Shown: positions 17,764 to 26,078, numbered from the stretch's first letter. The stretch is DNA of 64,000 bases from Curvibacter sp. CHRR-16 (GCF_018474005.1 NZ_JAHCSH010000002.1:558001-622000), one strand, 5' to 3'. A program made the numbers and translations. The notes: generated from the letters alone by a model not told the origin.

Positions 17764-17904
17764 TTACTTGGGTGCTGCTGGTGCTTCAGTGTGGGTTGCA
17801 TCGGCCCCGTGCTTTTCACCGCTCATATCAATATCGCCACCTTTGCTAAGCAAATAAATCGCCAAAGCCACAAATACAACAAATCCTGCTGCGATCTTCC
17901 ACAT
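17764..17904 (-). CDS. 46-residue single-pass membrane peptide
   Basis: A small frame: ATG at 17904, stop TAA at 17764-17766. The product begins MWKIAAGFVVFVALAIYLLSK, one clear transmembrane helix, followed by a short polar tail rich in Asp, His, Ala and Pro. A GAGGGAAAACTCC stretch upstream can serve as ribosome site. It lies 88 bases after the MFS transporter gene on the same strand but beyond that gene's terminator hairpin. It has a clean start, helix and stop with neighbours not overlapping it. Function unknown; a small partner of a membrane complex is possible. Confidence 0.6.
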   Translation of the reverse strand: MWKIAAGFVVFVALAIYLLSKGGDIDMSGEKHGADATHTEAPAAPK

Positions 17905-17927
17905 GGAGTTTTCCCTCTAAAAATACA

Positions 17928-17951
17928 AAGCCCCTGACTGTGCAGGGGCTT
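17928..17951 (-). terminator. Rho-independent terminator after the MFS gene
   Basis: Perfect 9-bp arms AAGCCCCTG (17928-17936) and CAGGGGCTT (17943-17951) with a 6-nt loop. On the minus strand the stem is followed by TGTATTTTTA, a T-rich stretch. It ends the transporter transcript before the small membrane peptide gene. Confidence 0.75.
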
Positions 17952-17992
17952 AGAACGGGCAACCGCATCCCTGCAAGCTGCCCGCCGCTCTA

Positions 17993-19753
17993 TCAGTCGT
18001 TGGCGTAGATGTCTACATCTTTGGTTTCCTTCACAAACAGCATGCCAACCACGAAAGTGATGCCGGCGATGATGATGGGATACCACAAGCCGTTGTACAT
18101 GTTGCCGGTCTGGGCCACGATGGCAAAGGCGGTGGTGGGCAGCAAGCCGCCAAACCAGCCGTTACCGATGTGGTAGGGCAAAGACATGGAGGTGTAGCGG
18201 ATGCGGGTGGGGAACATTTCCACCAGCATGGCAGCAATCGGGCCGTACACCATGGTGACCAAAAGCACCAAGTAAGTCAGCAACACGATCACCGTCACCT
18301 TGTCGAACTTGGCCATGTCAGCCTTGGCGGGGTAGTTGGCGGCCTTGAGTGCAGCCCCCAAGTTGTCGCCCAGCAAAGTGGCAGAAGCGGTTTTTTCGTT
18401 GCCCAAGTCCGCTACCTTTTTCTTGGCTGCTTCTACCGCCTTGGCATCTTGGGGTTGGGCGGCGGTCAGCTCGGCCAATTTGGCTTCGGCTTTGGTCTTG
18501 GCATCCAACACTTCTTCTGGGCTGTACTTCACCTTCACCTCGGTAGCTCCCACCTTGATGAGGGCTGGCGTACCGGCAGGGGCGGCTTGGTTTTCATAGC
18601 TCACCGAGGCGTTGGCCAGGCGTTGTTTGGCCACATCGCAGCTGGACGTGAACTTTTTGGTGCCCGTGGGGTTGAACTGGAAGGAGCACTCGGCGGGGTC
18701 TGCGATCACCACCACTTGGGAGTTGGCTTGCGCTGCAGCCAAATCGGGGTTGGCCGCTTTGGTCAAGGCGTTGAACACAGGGAAGTAGGTCAACACCGCG
18801 AGCAAGCAACCCGCCATGATGATGGGTTTGCGGCCAATCTTGTCAGACAGCGAGCCAAAGAGCACAAAGAAGGGGGTGCCGATGGCCAGCGAAATCGCAA
18901 TCATGATGTTGGCGGTAGCGCCATCGACCTTCAGGGCTTGCGTCAGGAAGAACAGCGCGTAGAACTGTCCGGTGTACCAGACCACGGCTTGGCCAGCGGT
19001 CAAACCCACCAGAGCCAGAATCACGATCTTGAGGTTTTTCCATTGACCAAAAGACTCGGACAAAGGCGCTTTGGAAGTCTTGCCTTCGGCCTTCATCTTT
19101 TGGAAAGCAGGCGACTCATTCATGCTCAAACGGATGTAAACCGAAATGGCCAACAACAGAATGGACACGATGAAAGGGATACGCCAACCCCAAGCGGCAA
19201 AAGCATCTTCACCAATCGAGGTGCGCACGCCCAAAATCACCATCAAGCTCAGGAACAAACCCAGCGTAGCGGTGGTTTGGATCCAAGCGGTGTAGGCTCC
19301 GCGCTTGCCGTTGGGCGCGTGCTCGGCCACGTAAGTCGCAGCACCACCGTACTCCCCCCCCAAGGCCAAACCTTGCAGCAAACGCAAGGCAATCAAAATG
19401 ACTGGGGCGGCCACACCGATGGAAGCGTATGTGGGCAGTACCCCCACGATGAAGGTGGACAAGCCCATGATGAGGATGGTCACCAAGAAGGTGTACTTGC
19501 GACCAATCATGTCACCCAAGCGTCCAAACACCAGCGCGCCAAAGGGGCGCACGATGAAGCCCGCAGCAAACGCCAACAGCGCGAAGATGAACGCTGTCGT
19601 TTCATCCAAACCGCTGAAGAACTGTTTCGCAATGATGGCGGCCAAGGAACCGTAGAGGTAAAAGTCGTACCACTCAAACACGGTGCCCAAGGAGGAAGCG
19701 AAGATAACTTTCTTCTCTTCCGCCGTCATTGGGCGAGGGGCAGTAGTTGCCAT
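17993..19753 (-). CDS. MFS transporter, metabolite:proton symporter (MHS) family, with large extra loop
   Basis: A 12-helix inner-membrane secondary transporter of 586 residues; family members are usually 430-450. MHS hallmarks are SLGTVFEWYDFYLYGSLA at helix 1, GRLGDMIGRKYTF in loop 2-3, LALGGEYGGAATYVAEHAP, WGWRIPFIVS and GSLSDKIGRKPIIM in loop 8-9. Between helix 9 and helix 10 (residues about 333-482) sits a hydrophilic insert of about 150 residues. It has two cysteines (AECSF, SSCDV) and an Ala/Lys/Glu coiled-coil-like stretch, on the periplasmic side by topology. Start ATG has AGGAG upstream. Substrates of the family include dicarboxylates, proline/betaine and shikimate; the substrate here is unknown. 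Confidence 0.88.
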   Translation of the reverse strand: MATTAPRPMTAEEKKVIFASSLGTVFEWYDFYLYGSLAAIIAKQFFSGLDETTAFIFALLAFAAGFIVRPFGALVFGRLGDMIGRKYTFLVTILIMGLSTFIVGVLPTYASIGVAAPVILIALRLLQGLALGGEYGGAATYVAEHAPNGKRGAYTAWIQTTATLGLFLSLMVILGVRTSIGEDAFAAWGWRIPFIVSILLLAISVYIRLSMNESPAFQKMKAEGKTSKAPLSESFGQWKNLKIVILALVGLTAGQAVVWYTGQFYALFFLTQALKVDGATANIMIAISLAIGTPFFVLFGSLSDKIGRKPIIMAGCLLAVLTYFPVFNALTKAANPDLAAAQANSQVVVIADPAECSFQFNPTGTKKFTSSCDVAKQRLANASVSYENQAAPAGTPALIKVGATEVKVKYSPEEVLDAKTKAEAKLAELTAAQPQDAKAVEAAKKKVADLGNEKTASATLLGDNLGAALKAANYPAKADMAKFDKVTVIVLLTYLVLLVTMVYGPIAAMLVEMFPTRIRYTSMSLPYHIGNGWFGGLLPTTAFAIVAQTGNMYNGLWYPIIIAGITFVVGMLFVKETKDVDIYAND

Positions 19754-19885
19754 GATGGGTCTCCTAGTCTGTTTTCAAGCCTTCGGTATGAAGGGTGATT
19801 CCATTCTTGGAGCGGCGTCTGACCGTGTTCTGACAGCAGGCTGACGAATTGCTTACAACCCCAGTAGCAACCCTAGGAACTTGTT

Positions 19886-20356
19886 TCACATCAAGGAATT
19901 TGCCAGTTCCTCAAGGGAAAGTACTAGGGCGGGGTTTTCCCCCACGCGCCAGCACGGTAGCTGCCGCACACCGGCTTGCAGGGCTTGCTGCGCCAGTCGC
20001 GCCCTGTGGGCCTGCACGGCGGCCGTATCGGGTTGCACTGCCAAAGTAGGTAATAGCGCTAGGGGTGGCGGTGCATCGTCGGCTTGCCACACCCAGCGCA
20101 TGGCCACATCGCAGCCATAGCGGTTGGGCAAACCATCGGGCAGCGACAGGCTGTGCGCTAGCAACCAGTACTGGGCCTGCGCCACCCGCTCAGCATGGCG
20201 CTGTAGCGCAGGCACGGTGTCTGGCAGGCACACTGGCCAGTAGCGCACCCGGTAGCCCTGCGGCAAAGCCATGGCCTGCAGCACCGTTGGCAGCGCCTGA
20301 AAAGCCTGCCAACAGGCTTGGCTGGCGCAGTCCCAATACAGGGTGATGGTGTGCAT
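19886..20356 (-). CDS. Thioredoxin-fold (DsbA-like) protein without a CxxC site
   Basis: A 156-residue protein starting MHTITLYWDCASQACW. A beta strand, then CASQAC (Cys-x4-Cys rather than CxxC), a helix, a helical insert (AERVAQAQYWLLAHSLSLP), and near the C-terminus GVRQLPCWRVGENP. That last segment resembles the cis-Pro strand and closing strands of the DsbA/2-hydroxychromene isomerase fold. The fold is an inference from this layout. The start lies 7 bases after the DUF1289 stop with GAGGGA upstream. It is the last gene of a five-gene minus-strand string. No signal peptide is seen. Confidence 0.6.
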   Translation of the reverse strand: MHTITLYWDCASQACWQAFQALPTVLQAMALPQGYRVRYWPVCLPDTVPALQRHAERVAQAQYWLLAHSLSLPDGLPNRYGCDVAMRWVWQADDAPPPLALLPTLAVQPDTAAVQAHRARLAQQALQAGVRQLPCWRVGENPALVLSLEELANSLM

Positions 20357-20363
20357 GCGTCCC

Positions 20364-20648
20364 TCAGTGGTCGGCATCTGCCAGCGCTTGTGCCCATGCT
20401 TGCGGGTGGCGCTGCTGCAGACGTTGCTCCACTGCAGCCCACACGCGCAGGCGTTGCTCGGCGTTGGCAGTGCTCCAAAGACGCAACTCATCGAGCGTGC
20501 GCAAGCAGCCTTGGCACACTCCCGCCGCCTCATCCATGCGGCACACCGACACACAGGGACTGGGCGGCAAATCTTGGTCAGAATAGGCTGTAGAGCGCAC
20601 CCACACTGCTCTATCAGCTAGCATTTTTATAGCAAACAAATTACTCAT
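20364..20648 (-). CDS. DUF1289 protein (small Cys-rich, probable metal-binding)
   Basis: 94 residues. The central PSPCVSVCRMDEAAGVCQGCLRTLDELRLW region (residues about 30-59) is the DUF1289 signature with four cysteines in two pairs, suggesting a zinc or Fe-S site. A strong AGGAGG precedes the ATG, which overlaps the ybaK stop (ATGA). Family function is not known. Members often sit next to other small genes, as here. Confidence 0.85.
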   Translation of the reverse strand: MSNLFAIKMLADRAVWVRSTAYSDQDLPPSPCVSVCRMDEAAGVCQGCLRTLDELRLWSTANAEQRLRVWAAVEQRLQQRHPQAWAQALADADH

Positions 20649-21157
20649 ACCCCCTCCTTAGCGGCATCTTCCACCACGTCAACCACAGGGGCGCTGGTGA
20701 GACGCACCAAGTCTTGCGGCTGCAAAGGAAACACGGCATGCGGGTGCCCGGCAGCCGCCCAAATGGACTCGAAGCGGAACAACTCGCGGTCGATCAGGGT
20801 CACGCTCGAATTGGCATGCCCCACGGGGCTGACGCCACCGATGGTGAAGCCTGTGCTGCTTTTCACAAAGGCTGCGTCGGCGCGGGTCAGCCCGCCCACT
20901 TGGGCGGCGACCTTGGCCACATCCACCCGCTTGTCCCCGGAGGTGACGACGAGCACGGCGCGGTCGTCGGCCACTCGGCGAAAAATAATGCTCTTGGCAA
21001 TCTGCCCTAACTGCACGCCCAAAGCGTCAGCAGCCTGCTGGGCGGTGCGGGCGGCATCGCTGAGCATCTGCGGCGCATGGGGGTGCTCCCTCTCTTGCAG
21101 GCTGCGCGCCACGCGTTGCACGCCCTCAGGCAATGCGGTCAATTCGGCTCCACACAT
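20645..21157 (-). CDS. YbaK/ProX-type aminoacyl-tRNA deacylase
   Basis: A 170-residue cytoplasmic editing-domain protein that hydrolyses mischarged tRNA (Cys-tRNA-Pro type in the best known members). Visible features are GQIAKSIIFRR with the family lysine, VVTSGDKRVD, and the FTIGGVSPVGHAN loop. Length suits stand-alone editing proteins. It starts 6 bases after ghrA and overlaps DUF1289 by 4. The exact tRNA specificity cannot be read from sequence, so no symbol is given. Confidence 0.87.
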   Translation of the reverse strand: MCGAELTALPEGVQRVARSLQEREHPHAPQMLSDAARTAQQAADALGVQLGQIAKSIIFRRVADDRAVLVVTSGDKRVDVAKVAAQVGGLTRADAAFVKSSTGFTIGGVSPVGHANSSVTLIDRELFRFESIWAAAGHPHAVFPLQPQDLVRLTSAPVVDVVEDAAKEGV

Positions 21158-21163
21158 GGTGTC

Positions 21164-22096
21164 TCAATATCCTTTGTTGGGGTCTACCACGCCCACCACG
21201 GCCTGGCCGTGGAGAACGGCCTGCATTTTGTGCACGATTTGGGCGATGCTCTCGCTACGCAATGTGCGTGCCGAGGTGTGCGGCGTGAGCGTGAGGCGTG
21301 GGTGGCCCCAAAACGCATGCTCGGGTGGCAGCGGCTCGGTACGAAACACATCCAGCGTGGCACCAGCCAACTGACCGCTATCGAGCGCCGCCAGCAAATC
21401 GGCATCCACCACATGCGCGCCCCGCGCCACATTGATAAGGTAGCTGCCACGTGGCATGTGGGCCAAGCGTTCGGCGTTGAGCAGGCCATCGGTCTCAGGG
21501 GTGAGGGGCAACAGGCATACCACGCACTGCACCTGCTGCAAAAACGCTGGCAGCTGCGCTATGCCATGGAAAGTGCGCACACCGCCCACCTGCTTGGGGC
21601 TGCGGCTCCAGCCCAGCACCGGAAACTCGAAGGTGGCCAGCGCCTGTGCCACGCGCGCGCCCAGCACACCCAAGCCCAGTACGCCCACCGCGAAGTCGGC
21701 CCGGCTGCGCACCGGGGGCAGCTGCCACTGGCCCGCGCGCATGGTGGCCTCGGCACTGTCCAAACCACGGAAATAGCGCACCACGGCTTGGGTCACGTAT
21801 TCGGCCATTTGCACGGCCATGCCCGCATCATCCAAGCGGATGACGGGCAACCTAGGCGGAAAGCGCAGTGTGAGCAAGGAGTCCACGCCCGCCCCGGTGA
21901 CGAAGTAGGCCTTGGCGCTGTGCTGCTCGTCGAGCATGGCCTGAGGCGGTTTCCACACCACGCAAAAGTCCGCAGTGGGCATGCCACGCTCCCACGCTTG
22001 CACTTGCGCTGGCAGCCCTGCAGCTTGCAGCGCCGCTTGCAACTCGGGCACCCAGTGCTGGGCAGAATCATCGGGGGCGTAATACAGGACACGCAT
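21164..22096 (-). CDS. ghrA: Glyoxylate/hydroxypyruvate reductase A
   Basis: An NAD(P)H-dependent D-2-hydroxyacid dehydrogenase of 310 residues; E. coli GhrA has 312. The Rossmann nucleotide motif VGVLGLGVLGARVAQAL is near residue 140. The catalytic Arg lies in INVARGAHVVD, the Glu region in FRTEPLPPEHAFWGHP, and the His in LTPHTSARTL. The GhrA-type start MRVLYYAPDD is ATG 22096 with GGGAG upstream; a TTG at 22102 is less likely. It reduces glyoxylate to glycolate and hydroxypyruvate to glycerate. The name is assigned from end-to-end resemblance. Confidence 0.87.
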   Translation of the reverse strand: MRVLYYAPDDSAQHWVPELQAALQAAGLPAQVQAWERGMPTADFCVVWKPPQAMLDEQHSAKAYFVTGAGVDSLLTLRFPPRLPVIRLDDAGMAVQMAEYVTQAVVRYFRGLDSAEATMRAGQWQLPPVRSRADFAVGVLGLGVLGARVAQALATFEFPVLGWSRSPKQVGGVRTFHGIAQLPAFLQQVQCVVCLLPLTPETDGLLNAERLAHMPRGSYLINVARGAHVVDADLLAALDSGQLAGATLDVFRTEPLPPEHAFWGHPRLTLTPHTSARTLRSESIAQIVHKMQAVLHGQAVVGVVDPNKGY

Positions 22097-22108
22097 CGTC
22101 AACTCCCA

Positions 22109-22537
22109 TCAACTCCATGTGGCGTCGCCATCCACGTAGTACCAACGGCCTTGCTCACGCACAAAGCGGCTGGTCTCGTGCAGGCGCACAGCTTTGCCAC
22201 TGGCCGGTTTGTGGCGTGCCACAAATTCCACCGTGGCGTGGTCTTCGTCTTGCTGCTGGACTGCGCGCACGTCCAGCCCCAGCCATTTGATGCCAGGCTC
22301 AAAGTCCAAGGACTCAGGGCGCTGGCTGCTGTGCCAGGTCGCCAGCAAATAGTCCTCCCGCTCCAGCACAAAGGCGCAGTAGCGGCTGCGCATCAGGTTC
22401 TGCGCATCCGGTGCGGGCGTGGGAGAGTCCAGATACTGGCCACAACACTGGGTGTAAGGCCGCACGGTTTTACCCGTGCTGGCCAAACGCCCACAAGGGC
22501 AAGGACTATTCAGGGGCAAAGACATAGCGGTCGCCAT
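22109..22537 (-). CDS. YchJ-like SEC-C motif protein
   Basis: About 142 residues. The N-terminal SPCPCGRLAS with the partner YTQCCGQYL forms the SEC-C zinc-binding motif. The remainder has a cystatin/NTF2-like YchJ domain with LMRSRYCAFVLEREDYLLATWH and the WYYVDGDATW ending. Start is uncertain between ATG 22537 and ATG 22525, neither with a good ribosome site. It heads the string ychJ-ghrA-ybaK-DUF1289-thioredoxin-fold protein; the gap to ghrA is 12 bases. Role unknown; SEC-C modules bind zinc and often proteins or ribosomes. Confidence 0.82.
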   Translation of the reverse strand: MATAMSLPLNSPCPCGRLASTGKTVRPYTQCCGQYLDSPTPAPDAQNLMRSRYCAFVLEREDYLLATWHSSQRPESLDFEPGIKWLGLDVRAVQQQDEDHATVEFVARHKPASGKAVRLHETSRFVREQGRWYYVDGDATWS

Positions 22538-22762
22538 GGTTACAAACCCGCAAAAGAACTGCCGTCGCACTGCCAAAACGGCGCGGTGCTGACGGAAGAT
22601 GTTGGCAAGCTCCGTACCACGGCGCACATGCCGCACGATGCGCCGATGGTGAATGTTGTTGTCATGAATGGGTAGGTAAAGCGGTTCGTTTGGCGCGACT
22701 GCGCCCGCTTCTGCACAAGGAAGTGGGCTATCTTAGCCAAGCCGCGCATATGGGAATCAATG

Positions 22763-22776
22763 GGTTAACGTCATCA
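22763..22776. promoter_or_regulatory. Weak second LacI-type half-palindrome
   Basis: GGTTAACGTCATCA matches an ideal TGTTAACGTTAACA in 11 of 14 positions and is centred 112 bases upstream of the stronger site at 22875-22888. It could be an auxiliary operator for looping. On its own the match is weak. Confidence 0.25.
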
Positions 22777-22835
22777 CCAATGAACCCACTTTCAAAGCAG
22801 TTTCACTCCATATGAGAACCTCGGGTTTTTCCGCA

Positions 22836-22864
22836 TTGCTCAGCATTTATTAGGCTCTTAAACT
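22836..22864 (+). promoter_or_regulatory. Possible sigma70 promoter of the uronide operon
   Basis: TTGCTC (22836-22841) and TAAACT (22859-22864) are separated by 17 bases. Matches to consensus are only 3/6 and 4/6, but the predicted start near 22871 puts the LacI-type palindrome (22875-22888) right at the start of transcription. The remaining 22538-22910 interval between the divergent ychJ and ABC genes shows no gene. Confidence 0.3.
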
Positions 22865-22874
22865 GCATTCAACA

Positions 22875-22888
22875 TGTTTACGTTAACA
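22875..22888. promoter_or_regulatory. LacI-family operator upstream of the uronide operon
   Basis: TGTTTACGTTAACA is a CG-centred 14-bp palindrome with one mismatched pair, the classical form of LacI/PurR-family operators. It lies 22 bases before the first ATG and just ahead of the TGAGGAG ribosome site. The LacI-type regulator encoded as the second gene of the operon is the obvious ligand. Binding here would block initiation at the promoter. Confidence 0.65.
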
Positions 22889-22910
22889 CAACTGAGGAGC
22901 CACACTTTCC

Positions 22911-24008
22911 ATGGCCGAGATCATTCTTGAAGGCATCCGCAAATCCTATGGGGACATTGCGGTCGTCGAAGACTTCAACCTGCACATCCAAGACGGCGAG
23001 TTCGTCGTATTCGTAGGGCCATCGGGCTGCGGCAAATCGACCACGCTGCGCATGATTGCGGGTCTTGAGGATATTTCGTCAGGCACGCTGCGCATCGGAG
23101 GCACCGTAGTCAACGATTTGCAGCCAAGCGAGCGCGACATCGCCATGGTTTTCCAAAGCTATGCGCTGTATCCCCACATGACAGTGGAAAAAAACCTCGC
23201 CTTCGCACTCAAGCTGCAGCGCGTCCCCCAGTCCGAAGCCAAACGCCGGGTCGCCGAGGCAGCCAAAATGCTGCATCTGGAAGACCTGCTGCATCGCCGC
23301 CCCAAGGATTTGTCTGGAGGCCAACGTCAACGCGTTGCATTGGGCCGTGCAATCGTGCGCGAACCACGTGCATTCCTCATGGACGAACCTCTATCCAATC
23401 TCGATGCCAAACTCCGAGGCGAGATGCGATCATCGATCGCCAAGCTACACCAGCGCCTAGGGGTAACCACTGTTTATGTGACGCATGACCAAGTCGAGGC
23501 CATGACAATGGGTGACCGCATCGTTGTGATGAAAGGTGGCCGCATCCAACAAATAGGCAATGCCATTGAACTCTACGAACGACCACAAACCCGGTTTGTG
23601 GCTGGCTTCATGGGGTCTCCTGCAATGCAATTTCTTCCAGGTCAACTGGCCAACGGTGGCGTCATAGGCGCAGGTTTTTCCATTCGCCTACCAGCATCGA
23701 AGGCCATGGCGACTGCTGCCTACAACGGCAAAGCGGTTTCCTTGGGTGTACGCCCAGAAGCGATTGGACTCAAAGGACATACCAGCATCATCGGCGAAGA
23801 GAATCAAGTGCGCGCCACGGTTGATGTCGTCGAACCGCTTGGCGCTGAAACACTGATCACCGCCTCCACCGCCGATGGCTCCAGTTTTGTCGCCCGGGTG
23901 GGAGCGCATGTCAGGGCACGCATTGGCGATGAGGCAGACTTCATCATTGACACCCAGCAGGTTCACGTCTTTGATGACACCTCCGAAGCCAATATCTCAC
24001 TCCTTTGA
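22911..24008 (+). CDS. ABC transporter ATP-binding protein, oligosaccharide (UgpC/MalK/AlgS) type
   Basis: A 365-residue ATPase that powers sugar import. Visible are the Walker A GPSGCGKST (about 37-45), Q-loop FQSYALYPHMTV, signature LSGGQRQRVALGRA, Walker B AFLMDEPLSNLDA, H-loop VYVTHDQVEAM, and a C-terminal OB-fold regulatory region (SLGVRPEAIGL near residue 280). Length and motifs are those of CUT1/MalK-type ATPases. It is the first gene of the uronide locus, separated by 4 bases from lacI. Many permeases of the LplB/LplC type rely on a shared ATPase coded elsewhere, so having a dedicated one is informative. Confidence 0.93.
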   Translation: MAEIILEGIRKSYGDIAVVEDFNLHIQDGEFVVFVGPSGCGKSTTLRMIAGLEDISSGTLRIGGTVVNDLQPSERDIAMVFQSYALYPHMTVEKNLAFALKLQRVPQSEAKRRVAEAAKMLHLEDLLHRRPKDLSGGQRQRVALGRAIVREPRAFLMDEPLSNLDAKLRGEMRSSIAKLHQRLGVTTVYVTHDQVEAMTMGDRIVVMKGGRIQQIGNAIELYERPQTRFVAGFMGSPAMQFLPGQLANGGVIGAGFSIRLPASKAMATAAYNGKAVSLGVRPEAIGLKGHTSIIGEENQVRATVDVVEPLGAETLITASTADGSSFVARVGAHVRARIGDEADFIIDTQQVHVFDDTSEANISLL

Positions 24009-24012
24009 AACC

Positions 24013-25110
24013 ATGTCCAAAAAACAAACCGGAAAAAACACCCGCCGCGGCGAAGGAGGCTTGATAACCGCATCCGATGTCGCTGAGCGCGCAGGTGTTT
24101 CCATGATGACGGTTTCCCGCGTTCTCAGCGGCAGCGGTTACGCATCCGCCACGACCCGCAAAAAGGTACTGGAAGCAGCCCAGACTTTGGGCTACACGCC
24201 CAGTATTTCCGCCAAGGTGTTACGCGGCACGCGTACCAATGTTGTCGGCATGCTCGTCACAGAGCTCAGCTCTGCATACATCGGGCAAGTCATCTCTGCA
24301 GTCAGTGCAGCCACCAAGAAGGCCAAGATAGATTTGTTCATCGCCCTCGCGGGGGCCGATGCTGACGATGCCTCCCCCGGCCCCTTGGCCCACATGCTCA
24401 ATGGGATTTGCGATGGGCTTCTGCTAGCACTCCCCAAAACCCCCATCAACAACTTGGAGCTCATTGAGCGCAGCAACGTGCCTGCGGTATTGCTGAACTA
24501 CTGCCGCAGCACCACGCAGCTTGCCATCGTGCGTGGCGAAAACTATGAGGTGTCGCGCTCAGCGGTACGCCACCTGATTGAGCTAGGCCATCGCCACATC
24601 GCCTTCATTGCCGGCTCACACTACACAGGACAATCACAAGAGCGCCAACGTGGCTACAGCGATGCGCTGCTTGAAGCAGAAATCAAAGTCAATACTGCAC
24701 TGATCGTGCCTGGCGAGTACGACAGAACCGTTGCTTTTACAAAAACACAAGAATTACTGGCTCGACGCGACCGCCCAACTGCCATCTTTGCAGCCAGTGA
24801 TGACATGGCTCTGGGCGCACTGGATGCAGCCAAAGTGTGTGGATTGCGCGTTCCAGAAGATTTGTCCATTGTGGGTTTTGATGATCTACCGGCAGTGAGC
24901 CAGTCGAGCCCGCCATTGACAACCGTGCGTCAGCCCATTGACCGCATCGCAGAAACCGCCGTGCGCACACTGCTGCTTCAAATTGAAACGGGCACCCGCG
25001 CCAGCGAGCGCATTGAACTCCCCTCCGAACTTGTCGTTCGCGCAAGCAGCGGGATCGCACCCAAGATGGCAGCGCACCCTGCCAAGGCTACACGTCGCAA
25101 GGAAACCTGA
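24013..25110 (+). CDS. LacI family transcriptional regulator of the uronide operon
   Basis: A 365-residue repressor. A basic N-terminal tail (SKKQTGKNTRRGEG) precedes the helix-turn-helix ITASDVAERAGVSMMTVSRVLSG. The hinge helix KVLRGTRTNVVGML follows, then a periplasmic-binding-protein-like effector domain ending in IELPSELVVR. ATG 24013 lies 4 bases after the ATPase stop. Its place inside the operon and the LacI-type palindrome at 22875-22888 suggest autoregulation. The inducer is probably a pathway intermediate or the imported disaccharide; this cannot be read directly. Confidence 0.92.
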   Translation: MSKKQTGKNTRRGEGGLITASDVAERAGVSMMTVSRVLSGSGYASATTRKKVLEAAQTLGYTPSISAKVLRGTRTNVVGMLVTELSSAYIGQVISAVSAATKKAKIDLFIALAGADADDASPGPLAHMLNGICDGLLLALPKTPINNLELIERSNVPAVLLNYCRSTTQLAIVRGENYEVSRSAVRHLIELGHRHIAFIAGSHYTGQSQERQRGYSDALLEAEIKVNTALIVPGEYDRTVAFTKTQELLARRDRPTAIFAASDDMALGALDAAKVCGLRVPEDLSIVGFDDLPAVSQSSPPLTTVRQPIDRIAETAVRTLLLQIETGTRASERIELPSELVVRASSGIAPKMAAHPAKATRRKET

Positions 25111-25111
25111 C

Positions 25112-26056
25112 ATGAGCACCTCTTCTTTCACATCCAGCAACACTGCAGGGCGCCCCAGCAAGCTGCGGCGCGAATTGGCTCGACACAAATGGGCCTATCT
25201 GATGCTCGCGCCTGTCGTGCTGTATTTCCTTATCTTCCACTATGTCCCGATGTACGGCGTCGTCATCGCGTTCAAAGACTATGACCCTGTCGCCGGCGTT
25301 ATCAATAGCCCGTGGGTAGGACTTGAGTGGTTCGAAGAGTTCTTCAACAGCATGTATCTCCAGCGCCTGCTGGTGAACACGCTGATGCTGAACCTGTACG
25401 ACCTGCTCTTTGGTTTCCCTGCGCCGATTGTGCTGGCCCTGATGCTCAACGAGTTGACCAGCATGCGATTTCGGCAGTGGGTTCAGACGCTGGTCTATTT
25501 ACCGCACTTCATTTCCGTTGTCATGATCGCAGGGATGATGGTTGACTTCCTTGCCCGCGATGGAGTCATCACGCAAATACTCATGCAACTGGGTGCCAAT
25601 GGCGAACCTCTGCTGCGCGATCCGGCATGGTTCCGTACTATCTACGTGGCATCGGAAATCTGGCAAGCAGCAGGATGGGGATCCATCATCTACTTGGCAT
25701 CCTTGGCCGGCATCAACCCCACACTTTACGAAGCTGCGCGGGTTGATGGTGCCAATCGCTGGCACCAGCTTGTGCACATCACGCTACCCAGCATGCTGCC
25801 CGTGATCATGATGATGCTGATCGTCCGTTTGGGTCAAATGATGACCGTTGGATTCGAAAAAATCCTGCTCCTCTATAACCCAAGCGTCTACGAAACTGCG
25901 GACGTCATCTCCACCTTTGTCTACCGACGCGGCATCCTTGATGCGAACTACAGCTTTGCCGCTGCAGTCGGACTTTTTAACTCAGTGATTGCGATGGTGC
26001 TACTCATCGTCGCGAACCGCATCAGCCGCCGTTTGACCGGCAACGGCCTGTGGTGA
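25112..26056 (+). CDS. ABC transporter permease, LplB/YteP type
   Basis: A 314-residue integral membrane subunit of a carbohydrate importer. A polar N-terminus is followed by about six helices, beginning WAYLMLAPVVLYFLIFHYVPMYG. The EAA cytoplasmic loop YEAARVDGANRWHQLVHITLP couples to the ATPase. The FHYVPMYGVVIAFKDY sequence is typical of the LplB/YtcP branch that moves oligosaccharides such as unsaturated rhamnogalacturonan or alginate products. The start lies one base after the lacI stop. Partners are the second permease, the ATPase and the binding protein of the same operon. Confidence 0.92.
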   Translation: MSTSSFTSSNTAGRPSKLRRELARHKWAYLMLAPVVLYFLIFHYVPMYGVVIAFKDYDPVAGVINSPWVGLEWFEEFFNSMYLQRLLVNTLMLNLYDLLFGFPAPIVLALMLNELTSMRFRQWVQTLVYLPHFISVVMIAGMMVDFLARDGVITQILMQLGANGEPLLRDPAWFRTIYVASEIWQAAGWGSIIYLASLAGINPTLYEAARVDGANRWHQLVHITLPSMLPVIMMMLIVRLGQMMTVGFEKILLLYNPSVYETADVISTFVYRRGILDANYSFAAAVGLFNSVIAMVLLIVANRISRRLTGNGLW

Positions 26057-26078
26057 ATGGCACTCCTGGAGCCCCATC

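Noticed and set aside
18170..19798. 542-codon plus-strand frame opposite the MFS gene
   Set aside because: Antisense shadow rich in His/Gln/Gly without domain; transporter on minus strand is clear.
22540..22749. 69-codon minus-strand frame ahead of ychJ
   Set aside because: No ribosome site, Thr/Ser-rich translation with no domain, overlaps the 5' end of ychJ.
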